Positions 7,732 to 17,162 of a stretch of 64,000 nucleotides of DNA are shown piece by piece. Origin of the DNA: JAJRZL01 sp964557855 (lineage in GTDB: Bacteria; Zixibacteria; MSB-5A5; GN15; FEB-12); NCBI GenBank assembly GCA_964557855.1, contig CAZLBP010000003.1:103781-167780 (forward strand), given 5' to 3'. Under the pieces are notes generated by a model. It saw only the letters and a list, made by a program, of their open reading frames with translations. It did no database searches and had not been told where the DNA came from. Every line of letters begins with the position of its first letter. Position 1 is the first letter of the stretch. A program made the position numbers and the translations under genes.

Positions 7732-8462
7732 ACCATACGCGAACACAACACGGCTTCACACTCATGGAGCTGGTCGTAATAATCATCCTTATCGGGGTGC
7801 TGGCCACCGTGGCCACCAGAGAAATGACTCCTTCTATCGAGACGGCCAAAGTCGAACAGACTAAGAAGGAACTGGACCAACTGGCCTTCGCCGTTGTCGG
7901 CAATCCCGCTCTGTATACCAACGGCGCCCGGGCCAATTTTGGCTATGTCGGAGACGTGGGCGCGCTCCCCCCGGACGTAAACGCCCTGGCGGTCAACCCG
8001 GGAAGCTTCACCACCTGGGACGGACCCTATATTGATGCCGGCGCCGAGGGAAGCGGGCACCTCACCGATGCCTGGGGAGCGAACTACCAGCTGATAGACA
8101 CTGTTGTCAGATCCGTCGGGTCCGGTACCAACATTGACAAACTATTCGCCGGTAGCTCCGCTGAACTGCTAAACAACACCGTGTCCGGATTCATTGTCGA
8201 CGCCAACAGCCAGCCGCCCGGCACAGCTTATACGGATTCCATTACCCTTCTTATCACCTGCCCCGACGGCTCCGGCGGTACAACTAACCTCACCACCACC
8301 CCTGCCCCCGACGGCCTCTTTACAGTAGCGAATATCCCCATCGGCAACCATACCGTCACCATCATTTATCACCCTGATTCCGATACCGTGAAATACCCCG
8401 TATCCATCCTGCCGGGGCGGACTTCCAAATTGGACATCATCTTCCCGGCTGACTTATGGTAA
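7728..8462 (+). CDS. GspG-like pseudopilin 4 with C-terminal beta domain
   Basis: A 244-residue protein whose ATG overlaps the stop of gene 3 by four bases (ATGA), with GGAGG six bases upstream. The leader ends HG and is followed by FTLMELVVIIILIGVLAT, a textbook prepilin signal with glutamate at +5. The core has FGYVGDVGALPPDVNAL, TWDGPYI and DAWGANY. The shared beta domain covers about 151-240 (FTVANIPIGNHTV, SILPGRTSK). It is close in size and layout to gene 1 and is the most canonical member of the array. Its 3' end overlaps the convergent glycosyltransferase gene by nine bases. Confidence 0.85.
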   Translation: MNHTRTQHGFTLMELVVIIILIGVLATVATREMTPSIETAKVEQTKKELDQLAFAVVGNPALYTNGARANFGYVGDVGALPPDVNALAVNPGSFTTWDGPYIDAGAEGSGHLTDAWGANYQLIDTVVRSVGSGTNIDKLFAGSSAELLNNTVSGFIVDANSQPPGTAYTDSITLLITCPDGSGGTTNLTTTPAPDGLFTVANIPIGNHTVTIIYHPDSDTVKYPVSILPGRTSKLDIIFPADLW

Positions 8463-9518
8463 GCAACGGTGCTCGGCCAGCTCGGCGATTGCATCCACGT
8501 GATCGTTCAGCCTGATCTTCTTCCGGCGCGCGAAATCCGGAGCTATATTAAAAGAATCTACGTTTAGCACAGCGTCCCGAACAGCCGCCACCCAATCTTC
8601 CGGAGCGAAACCGGACACGACCCGGCCTTCCTTTTCCGACAAGATCTCTTTCGCACCCACCATGTGAGATATCAGAACGGGCGTACCGCACATGACCGCT
8701 TCCGCCACCACCTGCCCGAACGGCTCGTAGAGGGCCGGCAGAACGAACAAGTCCGCGGCTGCGTACAATTCCTCGGTTTCTCTAACGTATCCCAGGTACT
8801 TGACGTTGTCGAGACTTGTTTTCACCGGTTGCGGACCGGCCACCAGCAGTTCCAACGGTTGCTCTCGTAACTCAGTGAAGACCTCCAGAAGCAGGGGCAG
8901 GCCTTTTCGCTTATGAGAAACGGAGACAAAGACAAACGAAAACTTTTCCGGATCGAATCCGTGTTTCTTTTTTAGCTCTTCTTTTCGTGATTTCAAGCCG
9001 GCGTGAAACCGCTTGTCGTCGACGGGGGGATAGAGAACACTGACTTTCTTCCCATCCACACCATAATACTGCACCAATTCATCCTTCATCATCTGCGACG
9101 CCGCCAGCACGTGTGAGGTGTCATGGAAGGCCTGGTCTTCCAGATGAATTTGAATATAGTCAGAAGGCGATTTCAACCACTTCTGCATTGCCGCCAGAAA
9201 CCCGCGATGGTTCCCCGGCGCGAGAACGGCATCCTGATGTGACGTTTTCGTCAGGGACAATACGAAATCGAACTGTCGCTTCGCCACGATCTTCTTCAGT
9301 GCCCCGTTGAAAAGCCACGGGCGAATCTCCTTGGGCGCATACTTGAGATTAACCTGCACCAGCTCCACACCGTCGGGAAGCGACACTTCTTTATCGACTT
9401 TGTAAACGATGACTGTTACGTCATGGCCCCGTTCGTGGAGAACGCGTATATAAGAAAACAGACGTTGCTCCAGACCGCCCGCGTGCAGGAGACGTGAATG
9501 AACGAGAGCGAAATGCAT
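8454..9518 (-). CDS. Glycosyltransferase family 4
   Basis: A 354-residue GT-B fold glycosyltransferase of the retaining GT4 type. The N-terminal half begins HFALVHSRLLHAGGLEQRLF (acceptor domain with a glycine loop). The nucleotide-sugar half carries FVFVSVSHKRKGLPLLLEVF and EPFGQVVAEAVMCGTPVLIS, the EX7E region that contacts the sugar nucleotide. No membrane segment is seen. It starts 20 bases after the saccharopine-dehydrogenase-like gene and is probably co-transcribed with it. The sugar and acceptor cannot be told; LPS core or another surface glycan is plausible. Confidence 0.87.
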   Translation of the reverse strand: MHFALVHSRLLHAGGLEQRLFSYIRVLHERGHDVTVIVYKVDKEVSLPDGVELVQVNLKYAPKEIRPWLFNGALKKIVAKRQFDFVLSLTKTSHQDAVLAPGNHRGFLAAMQKWLKSPSDYIQIHLEDQAFHDTSHVLAASQMMKDELVQYYGVDGKKVSVLYPPVDDKRFHAGLKSRKEELKKKHGFDPEKFSFVFVSVSHKRKGLPLLLEVFTELREQPLELLVAGPQPVKTSLDNVKYLGYVRETEELYAAADLFVLPALYEPFGQVVAEAVMCGTPVLISHMVGAKEILSEKEGRVVSGFAPEDWVAAVRDAVLNVDSFNIAPDFARRKKIRLNDHVDAIAELAEHRCLP

Positions 9519-9538
9519 CGTGCGGAACCGGTTCGAGA

Positions 9539-10684
9539 TTACGTCCGCGCTTCGATTCTCAGGTTTATCTGACGCTTCTTGAGTTGACCGATGAAAACCG
9601 CCGGATTGACCACCTGTTCCTGGGGTCGACAGCCTCGCTCGGTGATTGCTCCCGATGCCGTCATCCAGGCGATTATCGCCGCCGGAAACGAGGTCATCCG
9701 CATCATAGATGTTAGCCCGCTGGTATGGTCTTGACGATCCACTATTTCGTAGACCAGCGTCTGTTCCTTGCCGTCGGCCTCCCCGTTCACGCTCACCCGG
9801 ACGAGCGTCATGTCCGGATCCTTATGACTCAGGTTCGCGTTCAACACCGCTTTCAGTACCGAACGGGGGGCCACGGTCGCTCCGTCTATTTCCAGCGGTT
9901 TCCGGGAAGCCAGGCCGATCTCCAGCAGCGGACGAAATGCGGCGCAATGACCGGGGTAACGGATGGTCTTGTAGTCCAAAAAGTCTATTGTACCTTCGTA
10001 GGTGTCCGGCAGCGTTGACGTCCCTCCGGACGTATAGAATGCCTCGAACTCGCCCAGCCCGTCAAAACTCAAAGACTCCACGTCGGTCATCGGATTAACC
10101 GTCTTCTTCTTCCCTTCCTTGAGGATCGTACACGGTTCCCAGTATTCGTTGATAAGCCCCTCGGCAGAGAACAACATCTGGTATTTCAAAGGCGGGCGCG
10201 GCGACTGCGGCAAGCCCCCCACCCGAATCTTCACGGATCGCACCTTTTCCAACTTGCCGAACGCGTCGGCTACCAGCACCGACACCATCCCCGGCGCCAA
10301 TCCGCAATCCGGTATGACGGTGACACCGGCCTCACGCGCCTCGTTATCCATTCCCAACTGGGTGCGGACCACGTCGTTATTGCCGCCCAGATCTACCAGG
10401 TGACATGCGGCGCCTATGGCCGCCCGGGTCAATCCGGGATTCAGCGCATACGTGACACACGAAATGGCTGCGTCATAGCCCGACAAAGCCGTCGTGACCG
10501 CCCCGGCATCGCCGGCATCCAGTTTCGCGGCAATGGCCTTACCGGATCCGTATGTCTTCCCGATTTCCTCCGCCAAGGTTACATCAATATCAAAAACCCC
10601 AACGGCGTCAACTTCTTCGATCCGAGCCAAATCGTAGACCGCCGCCCGGCCCATCAATCCCGCACCAATGACTGCTATCTTCAT
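9539..10684 (-). CDS. Saccharopine dehydrogenase-like NAD(P) oxidoreductase
   Basis: A 381-residue protein starting MKIAVIGAGLMGRAAVYDLA, a Rossmann dinucleotide site, followed by the saccharopine dehydrogenase fold (ATYALNP-like region, LGGNNDVVRTQLG, VIPDCGLAPGMVSVLV). The ATG at 10684 is preceded by AGGAAG; an upstream extension of the frame would enter a repeat-bearing region and is rejected. Members of this family act on amino-acid-derived imines, for example in lysine metabolism. Whether this one is a lysine-pathway enzyme cannot be decided here. Confidence 0.85.
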   Translation of the reverse strand: MKIAVIGAGLMGRAAVYDLARIEEVDAVGVFDIDVTLAEEIGKTYGSGKAIAAKLDAGDAGAVTTALSGYDAAISCVTYALNPGLTRAAIGAACHLVDLGGNNDVVRTQLGMDNEAREAGVTVIPDCGLAPGMVSVLVADAFGKLEKVRSVKIRVGGLPQSPRPPLKYQMLFSAEGLINEYWEPCTILKEGKKKTVNPMTDVESLSFDGLGEFEAFYTSGGTSTLPDTYEGTIDFLDYKTIRYPGHCAAFRPLLEIGLASRKPLEIDGATVAPRSVLKAVLNANLSHKDPDMTLVRVSVNGEADGKEQTLVYEIVDRQDHTSGLTSMMRMTSFPAAIIAWMTASGAITERGCRPQEQVVNPAVFIGQLKKRQINLRIEART

Positions 10685-10812
10685 ATCTTCCTCAACTTCC
10701 TCTTCAATTGTGCAACGAATATACCGGCTGCCTGCCTGCTTTCGCAAGTTTGAAAGTCTCCCGGATTCCTCCAGTGCCCTGATTATCTTTATATCCTGAA
10801 AGTGATTTGGTT

Positions 10813-10898
10813 GGGTGGCGCACCGCAGGTGGAGCCGAAACCTCACCCCGCCTTCGGCACCCCTCTCCTTGCAGAAGAGAGGGGACGAGGGTGAGGTT
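10813..10898. repeat. Solitary REP-like core plus 60-base palindromic repeat
   Basis: The core gggtggcgcacc (10813-10824) is identical to the copies flanking the transposase at the left end. It is followed by an imperfect palindrome at 10839-10898, with outer arms aacctcaccc and gggtgaggtt and inner arms ccctctc and gagaggg. A nearly identical palindrome occurs at 23429-23485. The rest of the 10685-11000 interval shows no gene. Confidence 0.65.
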
Positions 10899-11000
10899 GA
10901 TTTCTCCACAAAAACGCAATTCAACTGTGAAGAAATTGAACACGTCGCCGATAATGTATGAAAACAGGAAGTACGTTCACACTAAGACGACATCGGAGTT

Positions 11001-11345
11001 ATGGTGCAGAAGGTAAAAGACAGCCAGCCGGTCAATACGGCAGTCACGCCGACCGAATTGGAAGAATTTCGCGCGTTGAAGCCGTATATCTGCCAATGCC
11101 TCTCACTCAATCATGATTTAAACAACCCGCTGGCTGGAATTATCGGCTACGCCGAATTCCTCCAACTGGACAGTGACAACCTGACGGACAATCAGAAGAG
11201 ATTCATCAGTCAAATTCTGACCTGTGCGTTGCGCATGCAGGAGTTGATTCAGCAACTATGCCAGGAGAAAATAGAGCTATCCCGTCAGATCGATCTCAAG
11301 TCGGTGATGGATAAGTACGTACACAAAATGGAAAAATCAGACTAG
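11001..11345 (+). CDS. Stand-alone histidine kinase dimerisation (HisKA) domain
   Basis: A 114-residue protein consisting almost only of a HisKA-type helical hairpin. The H-box is CLSLNHDLNNPLAGIIGYAE at about residues 34-53, with the phospho-accepting histidine followed by aspartate. The second helix (NQKRFISQILTCALRMQELIQQL) is the normal partner helix. No HATPase domain, sensor domain or membrane segment is present, and no response regulator is adjacent. GGAG at 10995-10998 is only two bases from the ATG, so the GTG at 11004 may be the true start. It could act as a phosphotransfer protein or as a dimerisation competitor for another kinase. The 3' end overlaps the convergent VWA gene by nine bases. 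Confidence 0.75.
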   Translation: MVQKVKDSQPVNTAVTPTELEEFRALKPYICQCLSLNHDLNNPLAGIIGYAEFLQLDSDNLTDNQKRFISQILTCALRMQELIQQLCQEKIELSRQIDLKSVMDKYVHKMEKSD

Positions 11346-13502
11346 CTGGTTGGCCTTTCGAATCAGCCATTCCAGCGAGAGAGCTCCCACCATCAGCAGC
11401 AACAGCCAGAATCTGTTCCAAAAGGGGTAAACCGTACTCCGGCTTTCCGTCACCGCCGACAGATCCAGCGCATTCCATACCCGGTCGAATTCCTCGTACG
11501 TATAGTAGTTGCCGCCGGTTTTTCTCGCCAGAGCCGCCAGCAACGACGGATTACCGCTCTGGTCGTACTCTTCCAGAGAAAACGATTCAACCTGCACAGT
11601 ACCTTCTTCCTGTTTCAAGGTGCGACCGTCCTTCTCGAACTGCGCCGAATACGAATACTGACCCGGGGCCAAAGAACTGAAGACCGCCCGGAACTTACCC
11701 TCGGTGTAGCTCACGAGATCCATCGTGATCTCATCGGTCTGTTCTTGCGCCTGCAGCGTCACCGCGCCGGTCACGCCGGGCAGCGGACGGTAACCCGGAT
11801 CGTACGCATGACCATAGAACGAAACCGGCTCACCGCGCGTGAACACCGTCTTCTCGGGATAAATCTTGACCGGCTCCATGTCATCGCTTACCGTTAACCA
11901 GCCGGCCGCCCCGTCTACAAAGCGGGAATACAACTCCTCGTCTTCACCCAGCCCCAGATTGATGAAGTGCCATGGCCAGAACGGCAATCCCGCCTGCGCC
12001 AACAGCTTTCCCGCACCATGCCGGCTGTAACCCAACAACGGCACGAGATTCTTGCCCGATACCTGTGCATGAGCCAGTATCACACCGTCCGGATGTACGT
12101 GGTCGCAAAGAACCAGTGTCTTAAATGGCGGCAGATTAGCCCACGCCTCTCTGATTTCCGTCAAGTTATCAGCCAATCGGATGGCCGGATGAAACAGGTG
12201 CTCTTCGGCCGGCTCTCCATGATATTCCACATACCGAAGCGGCTGCGGCGAACTCTGTGAAAACGGCAAAAGTTCCCGAATAGCCTCCGGCGCCGCTCCT
12301 TGTGAAAACTGCCTGCCCATCGACAGCCACACCGAGCCGCCTCGCTCATTCAGATACGACCTGATAATCTCCTGGCGACTTGCGAGCGCCGCCGGATCCG
12401 GATCATACAAAATCACCAGGTCGTACCTGTTCAACTCCGTCTGCTGGGACGGCAGACGTCCGGACAGGTTACCCGCCTTATTGCCCGTAGCGATGAACTC
12501 CAGATCGTACTTGTCCGACTGATCGAAATACCGCTTCAAAAAGCCCACTTCATAATCAGGGTGATCCGCCGCCAACAGGACCAGAAGCCGACTCTTCAAC
12601 ACTTTGACGGAAAACGTCCGCTCGTTATTGCTGATATTCTCCTCCCCGGACAGCTGCGGTATACACAGCTTGAGCAGCCGCTGCCCCGGTCTGGACGGAA
12701 TGTACTTCAATGTCATCTTACCCTGGCCGGTCTCCTGGCTGATCCGCATCGTCTGACTGTCCAGTACCTGTGCCGAATCGACCAGCTCGAGCGTAAACTC
12801 CCGGTCCAGGGCGTCCCGCCAGCTTACATCAACCGTCACTTCCGTTAGACTGCCGACGAAAACTATCGTGTTAAATTCAACATCGTCGATACCAATGTCG
12901 AAGTTGCCTCTGCCGCCCGACATGTCGATCGTGACTACGGCCGGCTCCAACCCGGTTGCTGCGTCCACCGGCGCCCGTCCCGCGTTCGAATTGCCGTCCG
13001 TAAACAACAGCCAGTAGTCGTCTTTCTCGGCCGCTTGTTCCAGATTCAGCTCATGCAGCACGTCGCCGATGGCGGTTGCCGACGAATCCACATGCCGCGC
13101 GTTCCGGGACAGGTTGGCTCCAAAATAGTAGAAATTTATATCCGCATTATTTTTCAGATTATCGACCACGGCCGAAGACAACAGTGAATCCAGTCGCGCT
13201 CGCCTCGTCTTGCCGGATTCTTGTTTGCCCATGCTTTCGGAATGATCCAGAAGCAGAGTCACCCGGCTGGGACGTTCAAAGACACGGCTGAAACTCAGAA
13301 CCGGTTGAAAGAGCGCTGCGAAGAGGGCCAACAGGGCCACCAAGCGCAGCCCGCCCAGCAGCACCCGGACGTATCGCGGCAGCGGCGGGTTTGTCTGCCG
13401 ATACAGCAGCACGGCCCCGGCCGCCAGCACCACGAATGCCGCCACAGCCAGAAACGGCGTCCCCGTAAGGATATTCAGAGATACGTCTTGCCAACCAAAC
13501 AT
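11337..13502 (-). CDS. Membrane-anchored VWA-domain protein
   Basis: A 721-residue protein. Two membrane segments lie near residues 15-35 and 48-68. A von Willebrand A-like domain follows with the metal site DHSESMG (DxSxS) and LFTDGNSNAG. The middle region is beta-rich, then a Rossmann-like region similar to class I amidotransferase folds (LLVLLAADHPDYEV, YDLVILYDPDPAAL). A final membrane helix lies in FWLLLLMVGALSLEWLI. This layout is common in Bat/aerotolerance-like and MoxR-associated clusters, but no MoxR ATPase or DUF58 gene is next to it. It ends the long minus-strand run after the polyprenyl synthetase gene. Function unknown; the bulk is probably periplasmic. Confidence 0.75.
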   Translation of the reverse strand: MFGWQDVSLNILTGTPFLAVAAFVVLAAGAVLLYRQTNPPLPRYVRVLLGGLRLVALLALFAALFQPVLSFSRVFERPSRVTLLLDHSESMGKQESGKTRRARLDSLLSSAVVDNLKNNADINFYYFGANLSRNARHVDSSATAIGDVLHELNLEQAAEKDDYWLLFTDGNSNAGRAPVDAATGLEPAVVTIDMSGGRGNFDIGIDDVEFNTIVFVGSLTEVTVDVSWRDALDREFTLELVDSAQVLDSQTMRISQETGQGKMTLKYIPSRPGQRLLKLCIPQLSGEENISNNERTFSVKVLKSRLLVLLAADHPDYEVGFLKRYFDQSDKYDLEFIATGNKAGNLSGRLPSQQTELNRYDLVILYDPDPAALASRQEIIRSYLNERGGSVWLSMGRQFSQGAAPEAIRELLPFSQSSPQPLRYVEYHGEPAEEHLFHPAIRLADNLTEIREAWANLPPFKTLVLCDHVHPDGVILAHAQVSGKNLVPLLGYSRHGAGKLLAQAGLPFWPWHFINLGLGEDEELYSRFVDGAAGWLTVSDDMEPVKIYPEKTVFTRGEPVSFYGHAYDPGYRPLPGVTGAVTLQAQEQTDEITMDLVSYTEGKFRAVFSSLAPGQYSYSAQFEKDGRTLKQEEGTVQVESFSLEEYDQSGNPSLLAALARKTGGNYYTYEEFDRVWNALDLSAVTESRSTVYPFWNRFWLLLLMVGALSLEWLIRKANQLV

Positions 13503-13588
13503 AATGACAGTTATACGCTGCTCATTTGGAATCGTTCAGAAGGGAGATGACGGCCCCTCTACCGACAGTATTCACTACGAATATCTGT

Positions 13589-14581
13589 TCACGAGGCCCG
13601 GGCCAGGGTGAAACGCACCATACTCACCAGACAATCGAAATACTGCGACCCGTTCATCGAGGCAACGGCGTCCAGCCCTTCATGGCTGAGCTCATCGGCG
13701 CGTCGATAAGCATATTCGATACCACCCTGATCCTGCACGAACGTATAGACCTTTTCAAACGACTCTTGAGACTCGTTGTCCTTCAGAAGGGTCACAATCT
13801 CTCTTCGGCCGGCAGTGCTCACTCGCTTCAGGGCGTGAATCAGCGGCAATGTGACTTTCCCGGTCAGCACGTCGTTACCCGGCTCTTTGCCGGTCACATC
13901 CGGATCTCCGACGAAATCCAGCAAATCATCGACTATCTGAAAAGCCGTCCCGACCCGTTCCCCAAACAACGACATCTGTCTCCTGATCTGCCTGCTCCGG
14001 CCGCCCAGAATCGGTCCTGTTTCACAGGTCACGTTGAACAGTGAAGCCGTCTTATCGGCAATGATGTTGAGATATTCGTCTTCCGACAGAGCATAATTGC
14101 CGGTCTCTTCGATCTGCCGCAGCTCGCCGACGGAAACCCGTTCCGTCGCCCGCGCGATCACTTTCATCAACTCGGTCGATTCCGTATCAACCATGATCCG
14201 AAACGCCTTCGCAAACAGGTAATCACCCATCAACACCGATATGAGATTGGTCCATTGGGCGTTGATCGTCTCCTGTCCGCGCCGTAATTCCGATTCGTCC
14301 ACCACATCGTCATGCAGCAGGGTAGCCGTATGGATCAACTCGATGGCCAATGAGGCATCGACCGTGTGCCGCGTAAAATTGTCGGCCGCCCGCGAGGACA
14401 AGAACAGGAATACCGGCCGGATACGTTTTCCCTTGCTCTTCAGGAGATGTTTGGCAATTGAGGTAATCAGCGGCGAATCACCCCGGAGATAATCATGAAG
14501 CTTGGTGTCGAACTCTTCCAGATCCGTTTGAATCGGCCTGGTGTACTCCTGTAACTGTTTGTTGTCCAACGTTGCAATCAA
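13589..14581 (-). CDS. Polyprenyl diphosphate synthase (long chain)
   Basis: A 330-residue all-helical prenyltransferase that lengthens allylic diphosphates with isopentenyl diphosphate. The first aspartate-rich motif is LLHDDVVDESELRRG and the second is DDLLDFVGD; GKRIRP near the N-terminus binds the substrate diphosphate. These fit octaprenyl or heptaprenyl synthases that supply the quinone side chain. The start appears to be TTG at 14581, with AGGAG seven bases upstream and no suitable ATG. Chain length cannot be read with certainty. Confidence 0.92.
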   Translation of the reverse strand: MIATLDNKQLQEYTRPIQTDLEEFDTKLHDYLRGDSPLITSIAKHLLKSKGKRIRPVFLFLSSRAADNFTRHTVDASLAIELIHTATLLHDDVVDESELRRGQETINAQWTNLISVLMGDYLFAKAFRIMVDTESTELMKVIARATERVSVGELRQIEETGNYALSEDEYLNIIADKTASLFNVTCETGPILGGRSRQIRRQMSLFGERVGTAFQIVDDLLDFVGDPDVTGKEPGNDVLTGKVTLPLIHALKRVSTAGRREIVTLLKDNESQESFEKVYTFVQDQGGIEYAYRRADELSHEGLDAVASMNGSQYFDCLVSMVRFTLARAS

Positions 14582-14703
14582 GAATAATCTCCTATGTGAT
14601 TCTTTAGCTGATCAGTATAGAGTACCTGTATCTGTTTGTCAATCGCTTTGCCGATCCTGAAATCTCACCCCCAACTTCGCGGCTCACCGAAAGGCGCTTT
14701 CGT

Positions 14704-15540
14704 CTACCATGTAACTGCTTCTCCCCGAAATAGTTCCTCCAGGGCCCCGCGGTATACTTCATCTCCGAAGTAGGCACGCTCGTTGTGACTCCCTCGCAAT
14801 TCGACGAATCGCTTCGGCGGCCCGGCCGCCTCGTACAACCCCCAACCCAACTCGAACGGAACGATATCATCATCGGGCGAATGGGTCACGAGGACCGGGC
14901 AACTTAGACCGGCGATTTTCTCTCGTGAATTCAAGTCGTACCGAAGTACCAGCTTCACCGGGAAAAACGGGAACATCTTTTTGGCCATGGCTACAGCCGA
15001 CGTGAACGATGATTCGACTATCAGTCCGCCACACGTCCTTCGGCCGGCCAGTTCGATTGCCACAGCTCCTCCCAACGAGCGGCCGAAAGGAAAAACATGG
15101 CCGGGAGCAATTCCCTTTGACTCGACCAACCAGTCATACGCAGCTTCCGCATCCTCATAGATCTTTCGTTCACTCGGCGAGCCGTCGGACCGACCGTACC
15201 CCCGATAGTCGAACAGAAAGACATTCACCCCCATCTCGAGTAAATACGTTACCGTTTCCAAACGGTGAGAGATATTGCCGCCGTTACCGTGGCAGAAAAG
15301 CACACTCGGCCGCTCTCCGGGCTTCACGCTGTCAGCGGCCGGGAAGAACCACCCGTGAATCCGCTGTTCCGACTTCACCTCGATCCAGACATCCTCGTAC
15401 GTCAAACCCACCTGATCCGGTGTCACCACCAGCTCCCTGGTCGGGAAGAACACGAACCTGTCCTGGACCAAATAGAGGTAGACGCCGAACGCGACAAAAC
15501 TCCCGGCAGCAATTATGACTAACCAAATTAACATACGCAT
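14704..15540 (-). CDS. Membrane-anchored alpha/beta hydrolase (BEM46-like)
   Basis: A 278-residue serine hydrolase. It has an N-terminal membrane segment (LIWLVIIAAGSFVAFGVYLYL) and then an alpha/beta hydrolase fold with oxyanion region FCHGNGGN. The nucleophile elbow is GRSLGG, the aspartate lies in HSPDDDIVPF and the histidine in RGSHNE. The layout matches ABHD13/BEM46-type proteins. The ATG at 15540 is chosen over an in-frame TTG two codons earlier; a further ATG lies at 15534. It sits 74 bases after guaA and may be read from the LPS operon. Substrate unknown. Confidence 0.85.
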   Translation of the reverse strand: MRMLIWLVIIAAGSFVAFGVYLYLVQDRFVFFPTRELVVTPDQVGLTYEDVWIEVKSEQRIHGWFFPAADSVKPGERPSVLFCHGNGGNISHRLETVTYLLEMGVNVFLFDYRGYGRSDGSPSERKIYEDAEAAYDWLVESKGIAPGHVFPFGRSLGGAVAIELAGRRTCGGLIVESSFTSAVAMAKKMFPFFPVKLVLRYDLNSREKIAGLSCPVLVTHSPDDDIVPFELGWGLYEAAGPPKRFVELRGSHNERAYFGDEVYRGALEELFRGEAVTW

Positions 15541-15614
15541 TCTCAAAAGGACTTACTTCACACCGGGCGGTCCGACTTGATGTTCCGGGACGCCTTCGCC
15601 TTGCTGACCGGCGC

Positions 15615-17162
15615 CTATTCCCATTCAATCGTCGCCGGTGGTTTGGAAGAAATATCGTAGACAACCCGGTTTATTCCTTTCACGGTACGGATAATGCGAT
15701 CCGAAATCCTGCCCAAAATGTCCGGCTCAATGCGAGCCCAATCCGCCGTCATGCCGTCTACCGACGTGACCGCACGCAGCGCAATCACGTTCTCATAGGT
15801 ACGTTCGTCACCCATTACTCCCACCGCTTTCACCGGCAACAAAACGGCGAACGCTTGCCAGATATCATTATAGATGTCGTGCTTGTGTAATTCCTCAACG
15901 TAGATAGCATCCGCTTCCCGCAAAAGATCACACCGCTCCCTGGTCACGGCGCCCAGAATCCTCACCGCCAGCCCTGGTCCGGGGAAGGGATGACGACCGA
16001 TGAAACTTTCCGACAGCCCCAGCATTTTACCCAGAACGCGAACTTCGTCCTTGAACAACTCCCGGAGCGGTTCGATGAGCCGCAGTTTCATACGCTCCTT
16101 CAATCCCCCCACGTTGTGGTGCGACTTGATAGTCGCCGACGGCCCCTTGAACGACACCGATTCGATTACGTCAGGATACAAAGTACCCTGAGCCAGGAAG
16201 TTAATCTCGCCTATCTTGTCCGCTTCCGCTTCGAACACGTCAATGAACGTATTCCCGATTATCTTGCGCTTCATTTCCGGATCGTCAACACCGGTCAGAC
16301 GCCCCAGAAAAGCCGCCGAAGCATCGACCGCATGCAGGTTGATCTTCAAAGTGGTCAGCATATTCACCACATCCTGGAACTCATTCTTGCGTAAGAGACC
16401 GTTATCCACGAAAACGGCGTGCAGCTTATCGCCCAGCGCTCGGGAAAGCAGCAGCGCCGCCACGGTCGAATCGACTCCGCCGGATACCGCATGCAGCACC
16501 CGCCCGCCTCCGGCCTGCTCCCGGATTTGCGCAATCGATGATTCTATGAACGCTGCCGTAGTCCAGTCGCCTTTCATACCGCAAATATCAAAGAGAAAAT
16601 TATCCAGGATCTGTTTACCCTCACCGGTATGGTGGACCTCCGGATGGAACTGCAAGCCATAGTAATTGCGCCGGGTATCACCGATTGCCGCCATCGGCAA
16701 GGACTCGGTAGAACCGAGTTGGACGAATCCCACGGGTAGCTTCACGATAGAGTCACCGTGTGACATCCACACCGTGGACCTGGCCGGTATACCCGACAAC
16801 AGCGGCGAATTCCCGGTAACCGTCAGTTGCGCCCGACCGTACTCCCGGTCCCGAGATATCGCCAGCTCGCCACCGAAATGATCGGCCATCAGTTGCATAC
16901 CGTAGCAGATACCCAGCAGCGGGCGGTTCGTGTCGAAGAATTCCGGGGCAATTCGAGGCGCAGCCGGATCGCTCAGTGAGCTCGGTCCGCCCGATAGAAC
17001 GTAACCCTTGACACCACGGTCGGCATAGACCGAGAGATCGGCGGTACAGGGTACGATCTCACAATAGACATTGGACTCCCGGATACGTCTGGCGATAAGC
17101 TGCGTGTACTGGGAACCGAAATCCAGGATCAGTATCATTTCGTGATGGGGCTGTGCGGTCAT
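15615..17162 (-). CDS. guaA: GMP synthase (glutamine-hydrolysing)
   Basis: A 515-residue enzyme of full family length that converts XMP to GMP with glutamine and ATP. The class I glutaminase half carries LLGICYGMQ (catalytic cysteine) and LQFHPEVHHT (histidine and glutamate). The synthetase half has the ATP pyrophosphatase loop SGGVDSTVA. The C-terminal dimerisation part ends ISSKPPATIEWE, as in the family. The start overlaps the nadB stop by four bases (ATGA), so translation is coupled to nadB and to the lipid A genes before it. Confidence 0.98.
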   Translation of the reverse strand: MTAQPHHEMILILDFGSQYTQLIARRIRESNVYCEIVPCTADLSVYADRGVKGYVLSGGPSSLSDPAAPRIAPEFFDTNRPLLGICYGMQLMADHFGGELAISRDREYGRAQLTVTGNSPLLSGIPARSTVWMSHGDSIVKLPVGFVQLGSTESLPMAAIGDTRRNYYGLQFHPEVHHTGEGKQILDNFLFDICGMKGDWTTAAFIESSIAQIREQAGGGRVLHAVSGGVDSTVAALLLSRALGDKLHAVFVDNGLLRKNEFQDVVNMLTTLKINLHAVDASAAFLGRLTGVDDPEMKRKIIGNTFIDVFEAEADKIGEINFLAQGTLYPDVIESVSFKGPSATIKSHHNVGGLKERMKLRLIEPLRELFKDEVRVLGKMLGLSESFIGRHPFPGPGLAVRILGAVTRERCDLLREADAIYVEELHKHDIYNDIWQAFAVLLPVKAVGVMGDERTYENVIALRAVTSVDGMTADWARIEPDILGRISDRIIRTVKGINRVVYDISSKPPATIEWE

